Assembly: GCA_014529385.2 (NCBI GenBank)
Contig: CM043945.1
Span: forward strand, 154,517,741-154,581,740
Reading direction: 5' to 3'
From: Adiantum capillus-veneris
Taxonomy: Eukaryota > Streptophyta > Polypodiopsida > Polypodiales > Pteridaceae
Length of the DNA stretch: 64,000 nucleotides
Made by a program: the position numbers and the translations under genes. This document shows, piece by piece, positions 23,851 through 34,525 of the stretch. Within the stretch, counting starts at the first letter, position 1; each line of letters begins with the position of its first letter. The notes below the pieces were generated by a model. That model did no database searches. It worked only from the letters and a program-made list of their open reading frames with translations, and was not told the DNA's origin.

Positions 23851-26508
23851 CTAATTCGCTCTCTCTTGATAGAAGGAAGGTCCATTTGACAACCCAAATG
23901 GCAATACTGTGTAGCAATAGCAGCCCCATGGCGTAATAAAAGTGGTCTTTGTGCGGTCTTTAAGAGCAATCTTCAATTGAAAATAGCCTGAAAAACCATC
24001 ACACACACTGTACCTCTCATAACCTGCCACTGAATCCAAGATCTGATCGATGAATGGAAGAGGATATGGGTTCTTCTTAGTGGCTGCGTTTAAGGGCTTA
24101 AAATCTACACAAATCCTCCACTTCCCATCCTTCTTTGGACTGACTACTACTGGACTCACCCATTCTGTGGTCTCCACAGGGACTATGAACCTTGCCTTCA
24201 ACAACTTGTCCACCTCTTCTCGCAAGGCTTCCATTTGCTCTTGACCCATCCTTCTTAGCCTTTGCCGCACTGGCTTAGCACCTTCTTTCAGCTCTATATG
24301 CATCTCTTCACCCTTGAACCCTTTGATCTCTTCATATGAAGTAATGAACAAATCAGGAAAACTAGTCAGCATGTGCAAATATATATCCTTCTCCATAGCT
24401 GAGAGGTCTCCACTAATCATTTGCGTCAACAATTCCTGCTTCTTTGACAACTCAACCTTGGTTTGCATCAGCCCTTCAATCACTTCATAAGGCCCTTCAC
24501 TTTCATCTTCAACTTCATTCGCAAATGCGACTAAACCACACTCCTGGATTTCTTTATCCATCAAAAGAAATGCAACATCAGCATCCTCATCACTGCTGGT
24601 AGTGCTATCACTGTCCTCATCTGTCACCGTGGAAGAGTCTTCATCACTAGACTCATCCTCATCTTCATAAAGCTCCTCTAATCGTTTCCTTGTGTCCATA
24701 TTATAAAGCTTCTTGGTACCTGTCTTTCCATAGAGGCTAATCGTACCATGTCGCCAATCTTGAACAGCTCCCACTGCACGTAACCATGGTCTGCCCAGTA
24801 TAATAGGATATGCTCCCAACCCTGCTGGCATCACATGAAAATCAACCACTGCCTTTGCATCATATGCCTCCACTTCTAAGCTCTTTACAACACCCAAGCA
24901 TTTTACTTTTTGATGGTTTGCCAATCTGATCCGAAAATCTGACACCCCAGCCACTGTGAGACCCATCTTCTCAACACATGAGTGTGTTATGACGCATATT
25001 TGGGCTCCGCCATCCACATAACCTTGTCCCAAATTTTTCCTTTTATGCCACACATCTACTATTGGACAAATGTCTGGTAGCTTATCCATTGCCAACACCT
25101 TTACTGAACCTCTCTCTGGCTCTTTCTCCATTGGGTTAACCATCGTCTTCCACTGTCGCTTTAGCTTAGGCACCATCTCTATAAGCTGCCCAAAAGTAAC
25201 ATCTGTCTTCCTGCTCGTCAGATCCTCCTTCAAGTCATAGCTTAATTGCCCATCCCCTAGTGGAAAATCTGAAACATGAAACTTTCGACGAGCTCTCCTT
25301 TTCCTCTTGGCCTTGACATCCTCGCCTTCATGGCTCTTTCCTTTCTTCTTACTAGGACCTGGGGCACTTCTTCCTTCCTTATCCTCTGTGGTCCTCTTCC
25401 CAATAGGCATCACTAATGTATCCTCTAGCTTTGATGCCTTCTCCAAGGTGACTACACTTAGCACTTTTGTCTTTCCCTTTTCCTCCTGGGTCAGTCCACT
25501 GGTTCCTTCGTCTCCCTTAATTTCGATGCCATAATCATTTGACCTAGTTAGCACCTGTCTTGGCAATGGATACATGTCTCCCCCCATCCTTGGTGGCTTA
25601 TCACATTGCGGGCTGATGTGACCCAACTCTCCACAATTATAACATGTGGGCGTCTGCCTCCAAAACCTACCATTGCTTTGTCCAACACCATTCCTAGGCC
25701 TTTCTTCACCTCTTGACTGATTTGCAAACCTCCCTCGACCTCGATTATTTTCCACTTGACCTAGCATGTTTAGGCTGAGATTCTTCATCAAATCAACCAC
25801 TTGCCTCATGTCTTGCCTTAGCCCATCATCTTGCACTGCTGTAGTGACCACTGCTGGCATAACCTGAGTAGTAACAGGAACCACTGGTTCATGATGAACC
25901 CCTGACATGCGCCCTTGTAAAGACTCTATAGGCTGAAATTCAGACCTCATTGGCAAAGACTCCACCCCTAACTGGCTCATTTTCCTCAGCTTCCACTCTT
26001 TGTTCCTTGCTACCTCTAGTGCATCCTCATATGTCCTAGGCTTCTTTAGCTCCACTCTCCAACGTATATTCTCCCAAAGACCAGCCAAGAACCTGTCCTT
26101 CTTCATCATGTCAAGCGGGGGTACCTGTGGTGCTAAAGCCTTGCACATTCGCTCCCATGCCAATGAAAACTTACGTATGTACGCATCTACTGGCTCACCT
26201 TCCTTTTGCACCAAAGCCTGTACTTCTTGCCACACCTTGTCAGGATCTTCTATCTTCACAAACTCCACTTCCAACCCATGTCGTAGATTGTCTCAACTCA
26301 ACCTTACAGGTGGATCAACCACACGCAACTCCTCTTCAAATGCTTTAGACCAAACTCGTGCATCACTCTTCAAACAAATTTGGAGAAGGCGTAACATCTG
26401 CACAGGGTCATGAATCTGGTTGCTAATGCAGGCAACCTCCATCTTTTCCAAAAATTCTTCCACATCTTCATCACTTCTTCCATGAAACTCCGGATAAGAG
26501 AAAGCCAT
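23851..26508 (-). pseudogene. Gypsy-2 gag, protease and RT first half
   Basis: Start ATG at 26508 (MAFSYPEFHGRSDEDVEEFL). The gag domain includes KVWQEVQALVQKEGEPVDAY and RFLAGLWENIRWRVEL; the knuckle is CYNCGELGHISPQC (CX2CX4HX4C). A basic linker (KRKRRARRKFHVSDFPLG) leads to a protease with YVDGGAQICVI (DGG instead of DSG) and IILGRPWLRAVGAVQDW, then a polyacidic stretch and the RT start (WVSPVVVSPKKDGKWRICVD, CDGFSGYFQLKIA, TVLPFGLSNGPSFYQ). Stops: TGA at 26293-26295 (TGG Trp in the second copy at 62.8 kb) and TAG at 23851-23853. Confidence 0.92.
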
Positions 26509-27540
26509 GGCTAGAGAACCCCTTCAAACACACGTGCAAGAACCCAAAACTTTTCACTACCCAATCCCCAGAAACTTCAATGGAGCTCAACTTTAGATAA
26601 GGACAAACACATGCACATCAAATGAGTTTTCATAGTTGATCATCGGAATGACAACAGGCAAAGGACATTCCAGGATCTCTCTCAATCTTCTTGGCCCAAA
26701 CATAAAGACTATGCGCTGCTGGAAAAAGATCTTCCTGGACACATGAACATTAATCTGAATTCTTTGAGTTAAATGAAAAGGAGTGAACTGAGGGCCATTT
26801 TGATCATCCATTAAAGCCAACCATGAAGCTCCCAAAAAGGCACACCTGACTCAACCTCTGATTTTGCCAAAATTTCAGCAGCATAACAGCATAAATGGCT
26901 CAAAATACCAAAAAACCAGCCATCATAACTTGGGAAAATTTCGACAGAGTTTCCCCAGAAGTAGAGCAGTAGGAACCCAAAATATAGACTGTCTATGTAT
27001 GCATAAACTGTCAACAATAGAACCCGAGCATCAAGTAGGACTCACTAGTACATAGCCTATGGCGAGGTCACAAAAAGGGTGCTCCAGCTACCTGTATCAC
27101 CGAAAGGATCTCCACATTTGAGAATCCCCCAGCTCAATAAAAACCTCATGCCATCGACCCTCACACGAAGGCTAATGCAAATCGCATATAGTCAAGTCTT
27201 AGAAATGACTATCTTCCAGACCAAGTCTCAGAAATGGCTGGGACTGCCAAATACAACCAAGTATGGCTCCACAAATGCGTACAATGGCAGTTTCCACAAG
27301 TAACGTACAATCCAGCAGACAATGCGCTCAAATAGGCGCCAAGTGATGGATTCCCACAACAACTACAAGTGACATCACTACTAGTATATCACTGTATTCC
27401 AGCTACCTGTACCTGTGTGAATCACCTGTACCTGTACCTGTACCTGTAACCTGTAACCTATAACCTGTAATCTGTAATCTGCAACCTGTAACCTGTAATC
27501 CCGAAGCTCAAAGCTCGAAGCAGAAGGTACTCGAAGAAGA
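26509..27540 (-). other. Gypsy-2 untranslated leader
   Basis: About 1 kb between the gag ATG and the primer-binding site, without a supported ORF. It is matched along its length by 62990-63966 in the second copy. Near 27410-27500 it carries repeated acctgt/taacctgt wording (cctgtacctgtacctgtaac), a simple-repeat patch close to the primer-binding site. Confidence 0.8.
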
Positions 27541-27561
27541 TCCTCCGTGGGGGCGCCAAAA
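27541..27561 (-). other. Primer-binding site region of Gypsy-2
   Basis: The minus strand reads TTTGGCGCCCCCACGGAGG shortly after the LTR end ...CTCACA. The TGGCGCC core is the usual start of plant Gypsy primer-binding sites. The same 20-odd bases recur next to the LTR at 63967-63987. Confidence 0.8.
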
Positions 27562-27564
27562 GAA

Positions 27565-28709
27565 TGTGAGCGGGATGAAAACACACACAGCGCCTCTATA
27601 ACGACCCGACACACACTCTTGGGAAGATACACACACACACACTATGGGGCACCACTCGGCTTAGACAACACACCTGGCCGAGACAGGGAACACACCTCTG
27701 GAGTGAGGAGAGAGACTATCCACTTGTCCACTCCACACAGACACACACACACACACACACACACACCCAAAAAACTCAGCTCAAAAGAGGAGAATTTCTG
27801 ATGTTTAGATACAATTGAGCTTGGGCCAACACCAATGAGGCAAATAGCTCACATTATGGGTAAAATAAGCCAGATACAATCACAAACTAGAGTAGAAACT
27901 TCGCTCATAGGAGAAACTTACACAGAAAAACAACAGGAAAAGAGTGAGGAATTTGGCAAAATGGACAGCGCCATCGCGTCTGGAATGGCCCAAAACCCTA
28001 GTCTACAATGTCAAAGTGCTCAAATCCGACCTCGGATGAGCAGTTTACGGCCAAAACAGGCTCCAAAATGAGCAAAAATACACCTGCGGCTGTTCCTCCT
28101 CTCTTCTCCACGTTTTTTCTGGTCTTCTCTCTGTTTTTTCAGTTCCCACACTTAGATTTATTAGTTGGGCACCCTTGGCCTTTTAGATGACCTCAAACGG
28201 ACCCCGAACAGGCCAAAAACTGACCTCGCAGTGCATAGTTGTCACCTTTTTGCATCATTCGCACACCTGGCACTCAGCTTTTTTCCAATAATGCATCTCG
28301 CCACCACGTGAAGTGGCCCCAAAAAGTGGTCCTAATGATGACCTTTCTGCATAACTCTCACAAGAAAACACCCACGTTGTGTCGGTCCTCATCCGCGTGC
28401 AAATATTGACCTCGTTCGCCCTCCTGACGCCACTAGATGCCATCTGACGCACCTGCTGACCTCACGTCGTCGGCCCGCGGATAGCTTCCTCGAGAAGTTT
28501 TACGCGCTACCAACTTCACTTTATTGTAGAAAAAACACACTAGTACTGATAATAGTGAAAATCGCTGCACTATGTACATGCTGTCCTACCTGTACACATG
28601 TGGGTCCCACGTAACCACTTGGCTATGGAAATTGAATAATCCTTTATTCGATGCACCATGCATGTGTATGTACATATGCGCAATCCCTTGCTCAAAAAAA
28701 CTCCTGACA
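27565..28709 (-). repeat. 5' LTR of Gypsy-2
   Basis: 1145 bp on the plus strand from TGTGAGCGGG to CTCCTGACA, matching 19977-21129. Contains a shorter (AC)n tract than the left copy. The flanking GCGCTTCC on the right resumes the Gypsy-1 gag codons. Confidence 0.93.
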
Positions 28710-28713
28710 GCGC

Positions 28714-30468
28714 TTCCTTGGTCAAATCATTCAACGTAGTGCTCCTTTTCATATGTAAGTCCTTTTGAAGATCTGCATTCCTTAGTCTTTGTATAAATAT
28801 AAGCATAAGTCTGGAGTGAGTTGGCAGTTCTTCCACAGGACAGAACTTAACATATCTTTTTAATCGGAGGGCGGCCTTTCGCACGGACTCTCCATCTTTT
28901 TGTTTGAATTTATGGATTTGTGAGACGGTATTATGAGCTATCCCCCTTTGTGAGAATTCCTCGATAAACTCGTCAAACACTTCCTCCATAGACTCAAAGT
29001 CTCTTTGCTCCACCGAGTCAAACCATGTAGCCGCATCATCCTCTAAGGTTAAACCGAATCCTGCAAATTGGGTAGGAAAGTCTAGCACCTCTTCAGCTCT
29101 AATTACACGCACAAAGGCTGCTACATGATCTCTTGGATCCTTGCTTCTCGTATATTTCTTGTTTACCCATTTTTGCACTTGAGAAGGTCTAATTCTATGA
29201 TGGTCTTCAAATCTCATCATGGGATCTCCCCGTCCTAGTCGATATACCTCCTCTAGTCTTCTGTAGTGGCCAGGTTCTTCTCCCAGTGGTGCTCCTAATC
29301 CATAAATTCTAACAGCTCTCAGGAGAGATGGTTCATCTCTCCGAACTCGTTCTCGGGGTGTTCTTCCAAGCTCAGTTGACCCTTGAGTCTTTGGCTTACT
29401 CTCTCCTTGATACTGTGCATAGAGTGGTGGTTCTTGTAAATCCCTTAACCCTCGTGCGGTTTGATAACCCTCTCGGGTTCGGTCTTGTTCTAATGTAGCA
29501 CTCTGTCGAAGCCATGCCTGCACTGATGGCTGAGTAGCTGATTGGTCCTGGTAGTTGGTCGTCAGTGGTCGGGTAGAATGTGAGGTAGCATCATACTCTT
29601 CTGAAAAGGGATTAGTCGACTTGCTAGGGGAGTAGATGGCTCTTGGTACCTCGTCGGGGCCATAGGTCGATGCTCCCAGAACTGTTCCCTTTTCAACCTC
29701 TTCTGGAAGAATACGTTTGTATTCTCGCCCGTATCTGTCAACAAAAACAATATCCTTCCCCATAGCAGTTTCATAAGAAAATAAGTAAAGAACCTTGTTT
29801 TTGCTTAATTCATTCGGGTAGGGTTCCTTGCATTGAAAGTAAGAGACTATTCCTTCACTTTCATGCTTGTAAATCCCTACATTCTCATTATAGGTTGGGA
29901 CTCTGGTTGTTTTCTTATCATACATAAAAAGCGCTCCAGGTCGATCAATGTTAGGAGGCGGTTCTTGGGTTTCTGAAACCATTTTCCCTTTGGCCACGTT
30001 ATCCCCATATCTGTTGTAATCCTCAGGGTTACTTACTATCAGATAGTGGTTTCCCTTTTCGTCTCTGAATTTGTCTCCATCATCGTAGACTCGAATTATC
30101 TCTAGTCTCTGAGCCGGTCTTTCTTCAATACAGATACACTTGCGTCCCCGATAGTCAGAATAGACTAGGGCTCCCCTCGAGTTAGTTCCTTCCAAGAAGA
30201 TTATAGTGAACTTGGTTTCGTTTAAAGGATGTAGGGAGGTGCTCCCCCCTGGCATTGGTCCTTCACCGTTGAAACCTACTGGCTGTTGACTCCCCATCAT
30301 GAAGAAGGACTTTTCTGACAAAGTGTCAGTATCACTTCCCTCTTCAATGATTGGTGCCAATGGGTGTAGTCTCGTCTGAGTTACACTCTCTTCTGTGGAC
30401 GTGGTGCTAACTTGACTTTTGACACTTTTAGCTCCCGACTTAACAAAGGCTCCTGACCTCAAATACAT
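28714..30468 (-). pseudogene. Gypsy-1 gag, N-terminal part
   Basis: Starts at ATG 30468 (MYLRSGAFVKSGAKSVKS). The first ~350 residues are low in recognisable motifs. The second half is a retrotransposon gag domain: YRLGRGDPMMRFEDHHRIRP, KDPRDHVAAFVRVIRAEEV, FGLTLEDDAATWFDS and EFSQRGIAHNTVSQIHKFKQ. The last element codons are TLNDLTKEAL, cut by the Gypsy-2 insertion. Taking the insertion out, with one copy of the GCGC duplication, rejoins the frame to LYLVDNCVVY at 19976 without a stop or shift. No in-frame stop occurs in this part. Confidence 0.9.
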
Positions 30469-30469
30469 A

Positions 30470-32120
30470 AGAATGAAAGTTTTGTTGCAAACTTAAAGCT
30501 TACCTGGACTCCTTCTTTTTGTATAGCTTTGTGATGACCTCCTTCTGGGATCTACACAAGGATGGTTAGTCTGTTCACAAGTGTTTTCCCTGAATTACCA
30601 AAAAATCTTTCAAGTATATACAGCAACCACTTAGTCAGTCTTCTGGTGGTCCAATTTCAATGATGAAATGATGGTTGGGATCTATATAGAGAGTATGTTC
30701 TAGCAGTATAGTCACAAAATGCAAAAAATGTCTGACTCACTACTTCCTTAGTCTATCGTGATAGACTGACAGTTTGCTCAGCACAAGTCAGTTCAAAATT
30801 GTGACTTTACCCTTGGGTTCCAGTTACCCTCTATAGTCTATCCCTCAAGTTTTGTGAAGTTTGGACACTTGGGTTGGGTTTTGGTCCCCTTTTAGTATTT
30901 CAGTCAGAGCTTGATTCTCTATCTGACCCTCAGATTGACCTTTAGTGATCTAAATGCCTTGAATTTTGGTGTGTCTGCTATTTAGGCCCTGATAAAGCTC
31001 TCCCTAGGGAAAATTTGAAAGAAAAGTTCCCCAGCAGAAAGTTCCTTGGTCTATCGCGATAGACTGAGCTCTTTCTTCCTTTTCAGCTTTTTTCCAAAGT
31101 TTTCTCCACAGTTAGTTTAGTCTCCCCTTGTGTAGTGCATTGACCAATTTTGGCACTGTTTGGACATCTGGTCAAAGACTTCTTGCCCTTGTCTCTGAAT
31201 CCAGACTCCAAACACCAGTTTTGAAGTTTTGGGGTCAAAATTGGTGTTCAAATTCACTCAATTTTTGTGAGTACCCTTGTATTGATGTGTTAAGCTTGTG
31301 GTGTAAGGGTTTTTTTCTTGTTGCTAGACAAACACCACCTTCACCAGTCTATCGCGATAGACCAGGCAGTGAGCAATAGGAACTCAATTTTTTGTCTGTT
31401 TTTGCATAGTCTTGTTCCCTGTGCCCATACAAGTCTATCCCCCAAGTTTTGTGAAGTTTGGACTTATTTTGACCTCAAACTCAAGCACTTCAAAAATTTC
31501 ACTTTTCTTTGACAATTCACAACTCCATTGCACTTGAAGTGATGCAAATTTGATGACACTGCATCTTAAACTTGTGCACATCAGTCATACCTCATGACAC
31601 AGTCAGTTTACCCTTGGCTAATGGTTATATCTCATCTTGGCCTCTTTTAGGTTCACTTAGTGTTTCCTTATGACAATCACCTGTTTCTTTTTTTTTTTTT
31701 GGTTGGTTGGTTTTGGTCACAGTTTTTATGTTTTCTCAAGTGTTGAATCATAAATTTCAATGTCGACTCTTTTCACCCCTTTCAAGGGTATATGAGGTGG
31801 GTTTTGCTTTCAAGGCAAGCAAACAGCCTTATTGTTTCTTCTTGTTGTTTGTTTTTTGCGATTTTACAGCGTTTTTCTACTCTATTTCTTCACAAGTATA
31901 ACAAGCACTCAAAACCAAAAGCCATAACTCCTCATTATTCTATTTAACTAAATCTAACTAGTCGTAGACCCTCGGCAAGACACAGGCTTCCTGGCTATCC
32001 ACTAGACCTCAGGATACTCTATCCTGGATCTTGTTCTAAAAGTTTAAGCTCTCTCTCGTCAAAACTAAAGTAAGCTAACCATCACACGAGTGACGTAGAT
32101 CTCCCTACTTAAGGTCTTGT
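30470..32120 (-). other. Gypsy-1 leader with spaced 16-bp palindromes
   Basis: About 1.65 kb between the gag ATG and the primer-binding site, without a supported ORF. GTCTATCGYGATAGAC palindromes sit at 30751-30766, 31049-31064 and 31347-31362, each 298 bp apart. A second shared phrase, ccaagttttgtgaagtttgg, recurs 597 bp apart (about 30845 and 31442). Together these indicate a degenerate tandem repeat of about 298 bp. A T12 run lies at 31689-31700. Confidence 0.8.
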
Positions 32121-32138
32121 GTCCCCGACAGCGGCGAA
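32121..32138 (-). other. Primer-binding site of Gypsy-1
   Basis: The minus strand reads TTCGCCGCTGTCGGGGAC just after the LTR end (AAAACA). This resembles the plant Gypsy primer-binding class with a GCCG...CGGGGA core. It sets 32141 as the inner LTR edge. Confidence 0.65.
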
Positions 32139-32430
32139 AATGTTTTAGGGCTTAACTACTCCCCTGTTCATACTCACGAGCATGACACAGATAACATACT
32201 TATCATCCGATGACACGACTAACCCGTAGGTGCACGTAGGCTATCTCGTTAGCTTGTCAGGCTGAGACCAATCTACACATACGCACTTTTATGATGCATC
32301 AATCACTAACCCTGGTAGAATGCAACCCACCCTATCCCTTAACTCTCACAACACAATTTACACGTCCAATGAACTCAGAATCGCATCAAACTTACTAGGC
32401 ACCATCCTCTCACTAGGACATACTTACCTA

Positions 32431-32433
32431 TAA
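32431..32433. other. CACTA target-site duplication TAA (left)
   Basis: TAA directly before CACTACAAGAGGTT, repeated as TAA at 37047-37049 directly after AACCTCTTGTAGTG. A 3-bp duplication is the rule for CACTA elements. Confidence 0.92.
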
Positions 32434-32451
32434 CACTACAAGAGGTTATTC

Positions 32452-32565
32452 ATATTAGCGACGCTCAAAAAAATAATTCCCGGCGTCGCTATGAGCGTCG
32501 CAAATTTACAAGTAAATTTGCGACGCTCATAGCAACGCTCATAGCGACGCCGGCTGGGCTAAAAA
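32452..32565. repeat. Left subterminal repeat of the CACTA element, near-perfect hairpin
   Basis: CGGCGTCGCTATGAGCGTCG followed by CAAATTTA, a 4-base spacer and the complement (TAAATTTGCGACGCTCATAG), then a 12-bp repeat of the motif before the closing GACGCCG. Such arrays are binding sites for the element's TnpA-type protein in known CACTA elements; that role here is inference. Confidence 0.85.
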
Positions 32566-32639
32566 AATAACAGAGAGCGCCCAAAAACTCAGATCTCAGA
32601 TCTGAGTTTTTCGGCGCCCTGAAGCAAGAGCAGGTAACG

Positions 32640-32651
32640 CTCTCCCTCTCC

Positions 32652-32692
<41 letters not shown>

Positions 32693-32694
32693 CT

Positions 32695-32736
<42 letters not shown>

Positions 32737-32819
32737 ACACACACGAGGAGAGGAAGGAGAGCCAGGTATGCTCCTTCCCTCTCCTCACTCTCATGTTCCC
32801 TTCCCCTCTTTCTCTCTCC

Positions 32820-32853
<34 letters not shown>

Positions 32854-32860
32854 TAGTGTT

Positions 32861-32900
<40 letters not shown>

Positions 32901-33130
32901 AATATAAACAAAAACGCACACACACATACATAAACAAAGAATGCACACACACATTGAGAGAGGAAAAGAGAGAGAGCATGCATAAACAAAAAACGCACAC
33001 ATTGAGAGAGGAAAAGAGAGAGAGAGAACATGCATAAACAAAAAACGCACACATTGAGAGAGGAAAAGAGAGAGAAAACATGCATAAACAAAAAAACGCA
33101 CACACATTGAGAGAGAAAGAGAGAGAAACT
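32640..33130. repeat. Composite CT / AC / GA microsatellite block
   Basis: A (CT)n run, a long (AC)n run (about 32696-32744), a second CT/AC pair near 32810-32855, a (GA)n run (32864-32896), then four imperfect copies of a unit of about 52 bp carrying cacattgagagagg and catgcataaacaaaaaacgc (about 32930-33120). Open frames here on either strand are low-complexity artefacts. Confidence 0.92.
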
Positions 33131-33306
33131 AATTTAACGTCGTAGGAAACTAATTAAAATTAAAAGACCTAAAGATCTAGCCGACGAGGAGTTGAACTCA
33201 AGACCTATTATTCAAGAGGGAAATGGCATAACCAATCTATCATACTTGGCATGGGTGATAGAAAGGTTATACCATTTATCTCTTTTTATTGGCACACACA
33301 TTCACA

Positions 33307-33510
33307 CATGCGCACACACACAAGAAGAAGAGAGTTATAACGTCGTAGGAAACTATCTTAAAAGACGTTAAAGATTAGGTTAGATGTAAACTTACGTTAA
33401 ATTAGATTTAGGTTTATTTAAGTTAAATTAGATTATTTAGGTTTATTTTTAATTAGATTTACGTTTATTTACGCTAGATTTAGATTTACGTTATATTAGA
33501 TTAGATTTAG
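33307..33510 (+). repeat. Direct repeat A flanking the captured HMA fragment
   Basis: Contains acacaagaagaagagagtt, acgtcgtaggaaactat, aaaagacgttaaagattagg and a TTA/GATTTAGG-rich tail. The same phrases recur in the same order at about 34010-34190, so the HMA fragment lies between two copies of a ~180-bp repeat. Confidence 0.85.
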
Positions 33511-33880
33511 GTCTCCATAGACTGCGATGCCTGCATGAAGCGGGTGAAGAAAGCCCTCAATGGAATATAGGGTATTGCTGCCTTCACTGATGGTGGGCTT
33601 TGTCGATCCAAAAGTACTGGTGAAATGTCTTCAGAAGATAGGGAAGAAGGTGGATCTTCAGGGCGGCAAGAGTCACTACATCCCCGACACAATGACCATC
33701 TAGACAACCTCTAGTCATTCAACAACAACTTCAAAGTTAGTAACAAGAGCAAGAACGGTCTAAAGGGCCAATTGCTGTCGTCAGATGTGGATGGAGATGA
33801 GGCAGCGTCACCGCCGGAAGTTAACTTTCACATCTTTAGTGATGAGAATGCCAACTCTTGCCGAGTTATGTGAAAAATTA
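33511..33880 (+). pseudogene. Captured heavy-metal-associated (HMA) domain gene fragment inside the CACTA element
   Basis: The first frame from 33511 gives VSIDCDACMKRVKKALNGI, with the CXXC metal-binding pair and alpha-1 of an HMA fold, then a TAG. A second frame from 33596 gives GFVDPKVLVKCLQKIGKKVD, the usual second half of plant HMA domains (beta-3 and alpha-2). A small deletion and frame change between them removed the middle strand. About 40 further codons with a Ser/Asp/Glu-rich tail follow to about 33880. The family (isoprenylated HMA plant proteins and relatives) binds metals in the cytosol or at membranes. This copy is non-functional and looks transduplicated. Confidence 0.82.
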
Positions 33881-34004
33881 TGTGTTAAATCAGTTTTAAG
33901 GTTCTTATAATCCCTGTTAGTTTAGTTCTTTGTTTTTAATATAACATAATTTACGTTAGATTTAGATTTATGTTATATTAGATTAGACTTAGGTTTATTT
34001 AGGT

Positions 34005-34009
<5 letters not shown>

Positions 34010-34037
<28 letters not shown>

Positions 34038-34190
34038 AGAAGAAGAGAGTTTTAACGTCGTAGGAAACTATCCCAAAAGACGTTAAAGATTAGGTTAGAT
34101 GTAGACTTACGTTAAATTAGATTTAGGTTTATTTTTAGTTAGATTTACATTTATTTAGATTTACGCTTATTTACGTTAGATCGAGTCCAC
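34010..34190 (+). repeat. Direct repeat B flanking the captured HMA fragment
   Basis: Second copy of the 33307-33510 repeat, starting with a long (AC)n tract, with a few substitutions (ctatcccaaaag against ctatcttaaaag) and a different tail. Confidence 0.85.
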
Positions 34191-34468
34191 GCAAGAATTA
34201 CTTACGGTTTAGGGTTTAGAGTTAGACGAACAGTGAAAAGATCTACTGTGAAAAGATGTTAAGATGCTGTGAAGTGCTACAGCTAGAGAAGAGGCAAAGG
34301 GGTTTTGTCCACTACATGCAGTATCATGTAGACGTGGGTCTGTAGATTTCTTGTACCCACAAATATAGGTATTGACCAATAAAGACGAGATTATAACCCG
34401 GTGGTTCTGATCTCCGTGTACCTCTAAACCGAGGTGTGCGGGAATTGGACATGACTAGAGAATGTGAG

Positions 34469-34470
<2 letters not shown>

Positions 34471-34521
<51 letters not shown>
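34471..34521. repeat. (GA)n microsatellite
   Basis: An almost pure AG run of about 50 bp inside the CACTA element. Confidence 0.95.

Positions 34522-34525
<4 letters not shown>

Larger units (their letters stand above)
19977..28709 (-). mobile_element. Tat-like Ty3/Gypsy retrotransposon Gypsy-2, complete with both LTRs
   Basis: An 8.7-kb element bounded by near-identical LTRs (19977-21129 and 27565-28709), with a GCGC(T) target duplication and a primer-binding site next to the right LTR. Internal genes on the minus strand: gag (26508), CCHC knuckle, protease with DGG active site, RT, vestigial RNase H, a second RNase H, and integrase, ending near 21158. The extra RNase H between RT/RH and integrase is a hallmark of the Tat lineage. 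Two in-frame stops and one frameshift disable it. It is inserted in the gag gene of Gypsy-1. Confidence 0.93.

Noticed and set aside
32489-33107. Long overlapping minus-strand frames of up to 200 codons
   Set aside because: They are translations of CT/AC/GA microsatellites and the tandem units beside them; the residues are Ser/Leu/Cys/Val or Arg/Glu runs with no domain.
32640-33120. CRISPR-like appearance of regularly spaced short repeats
   Set aside because: The spacers are themselves repeats and the units are simple sequence in a plant transposon; no cas genes; plant context.
33175-33260. tRNA or SINE-like text on the minus strand (GAGTTCAACTCC resembling a B box)
   Set aside because: No acceptor stem, no anticodon arm and no convincing A box; a single short match.
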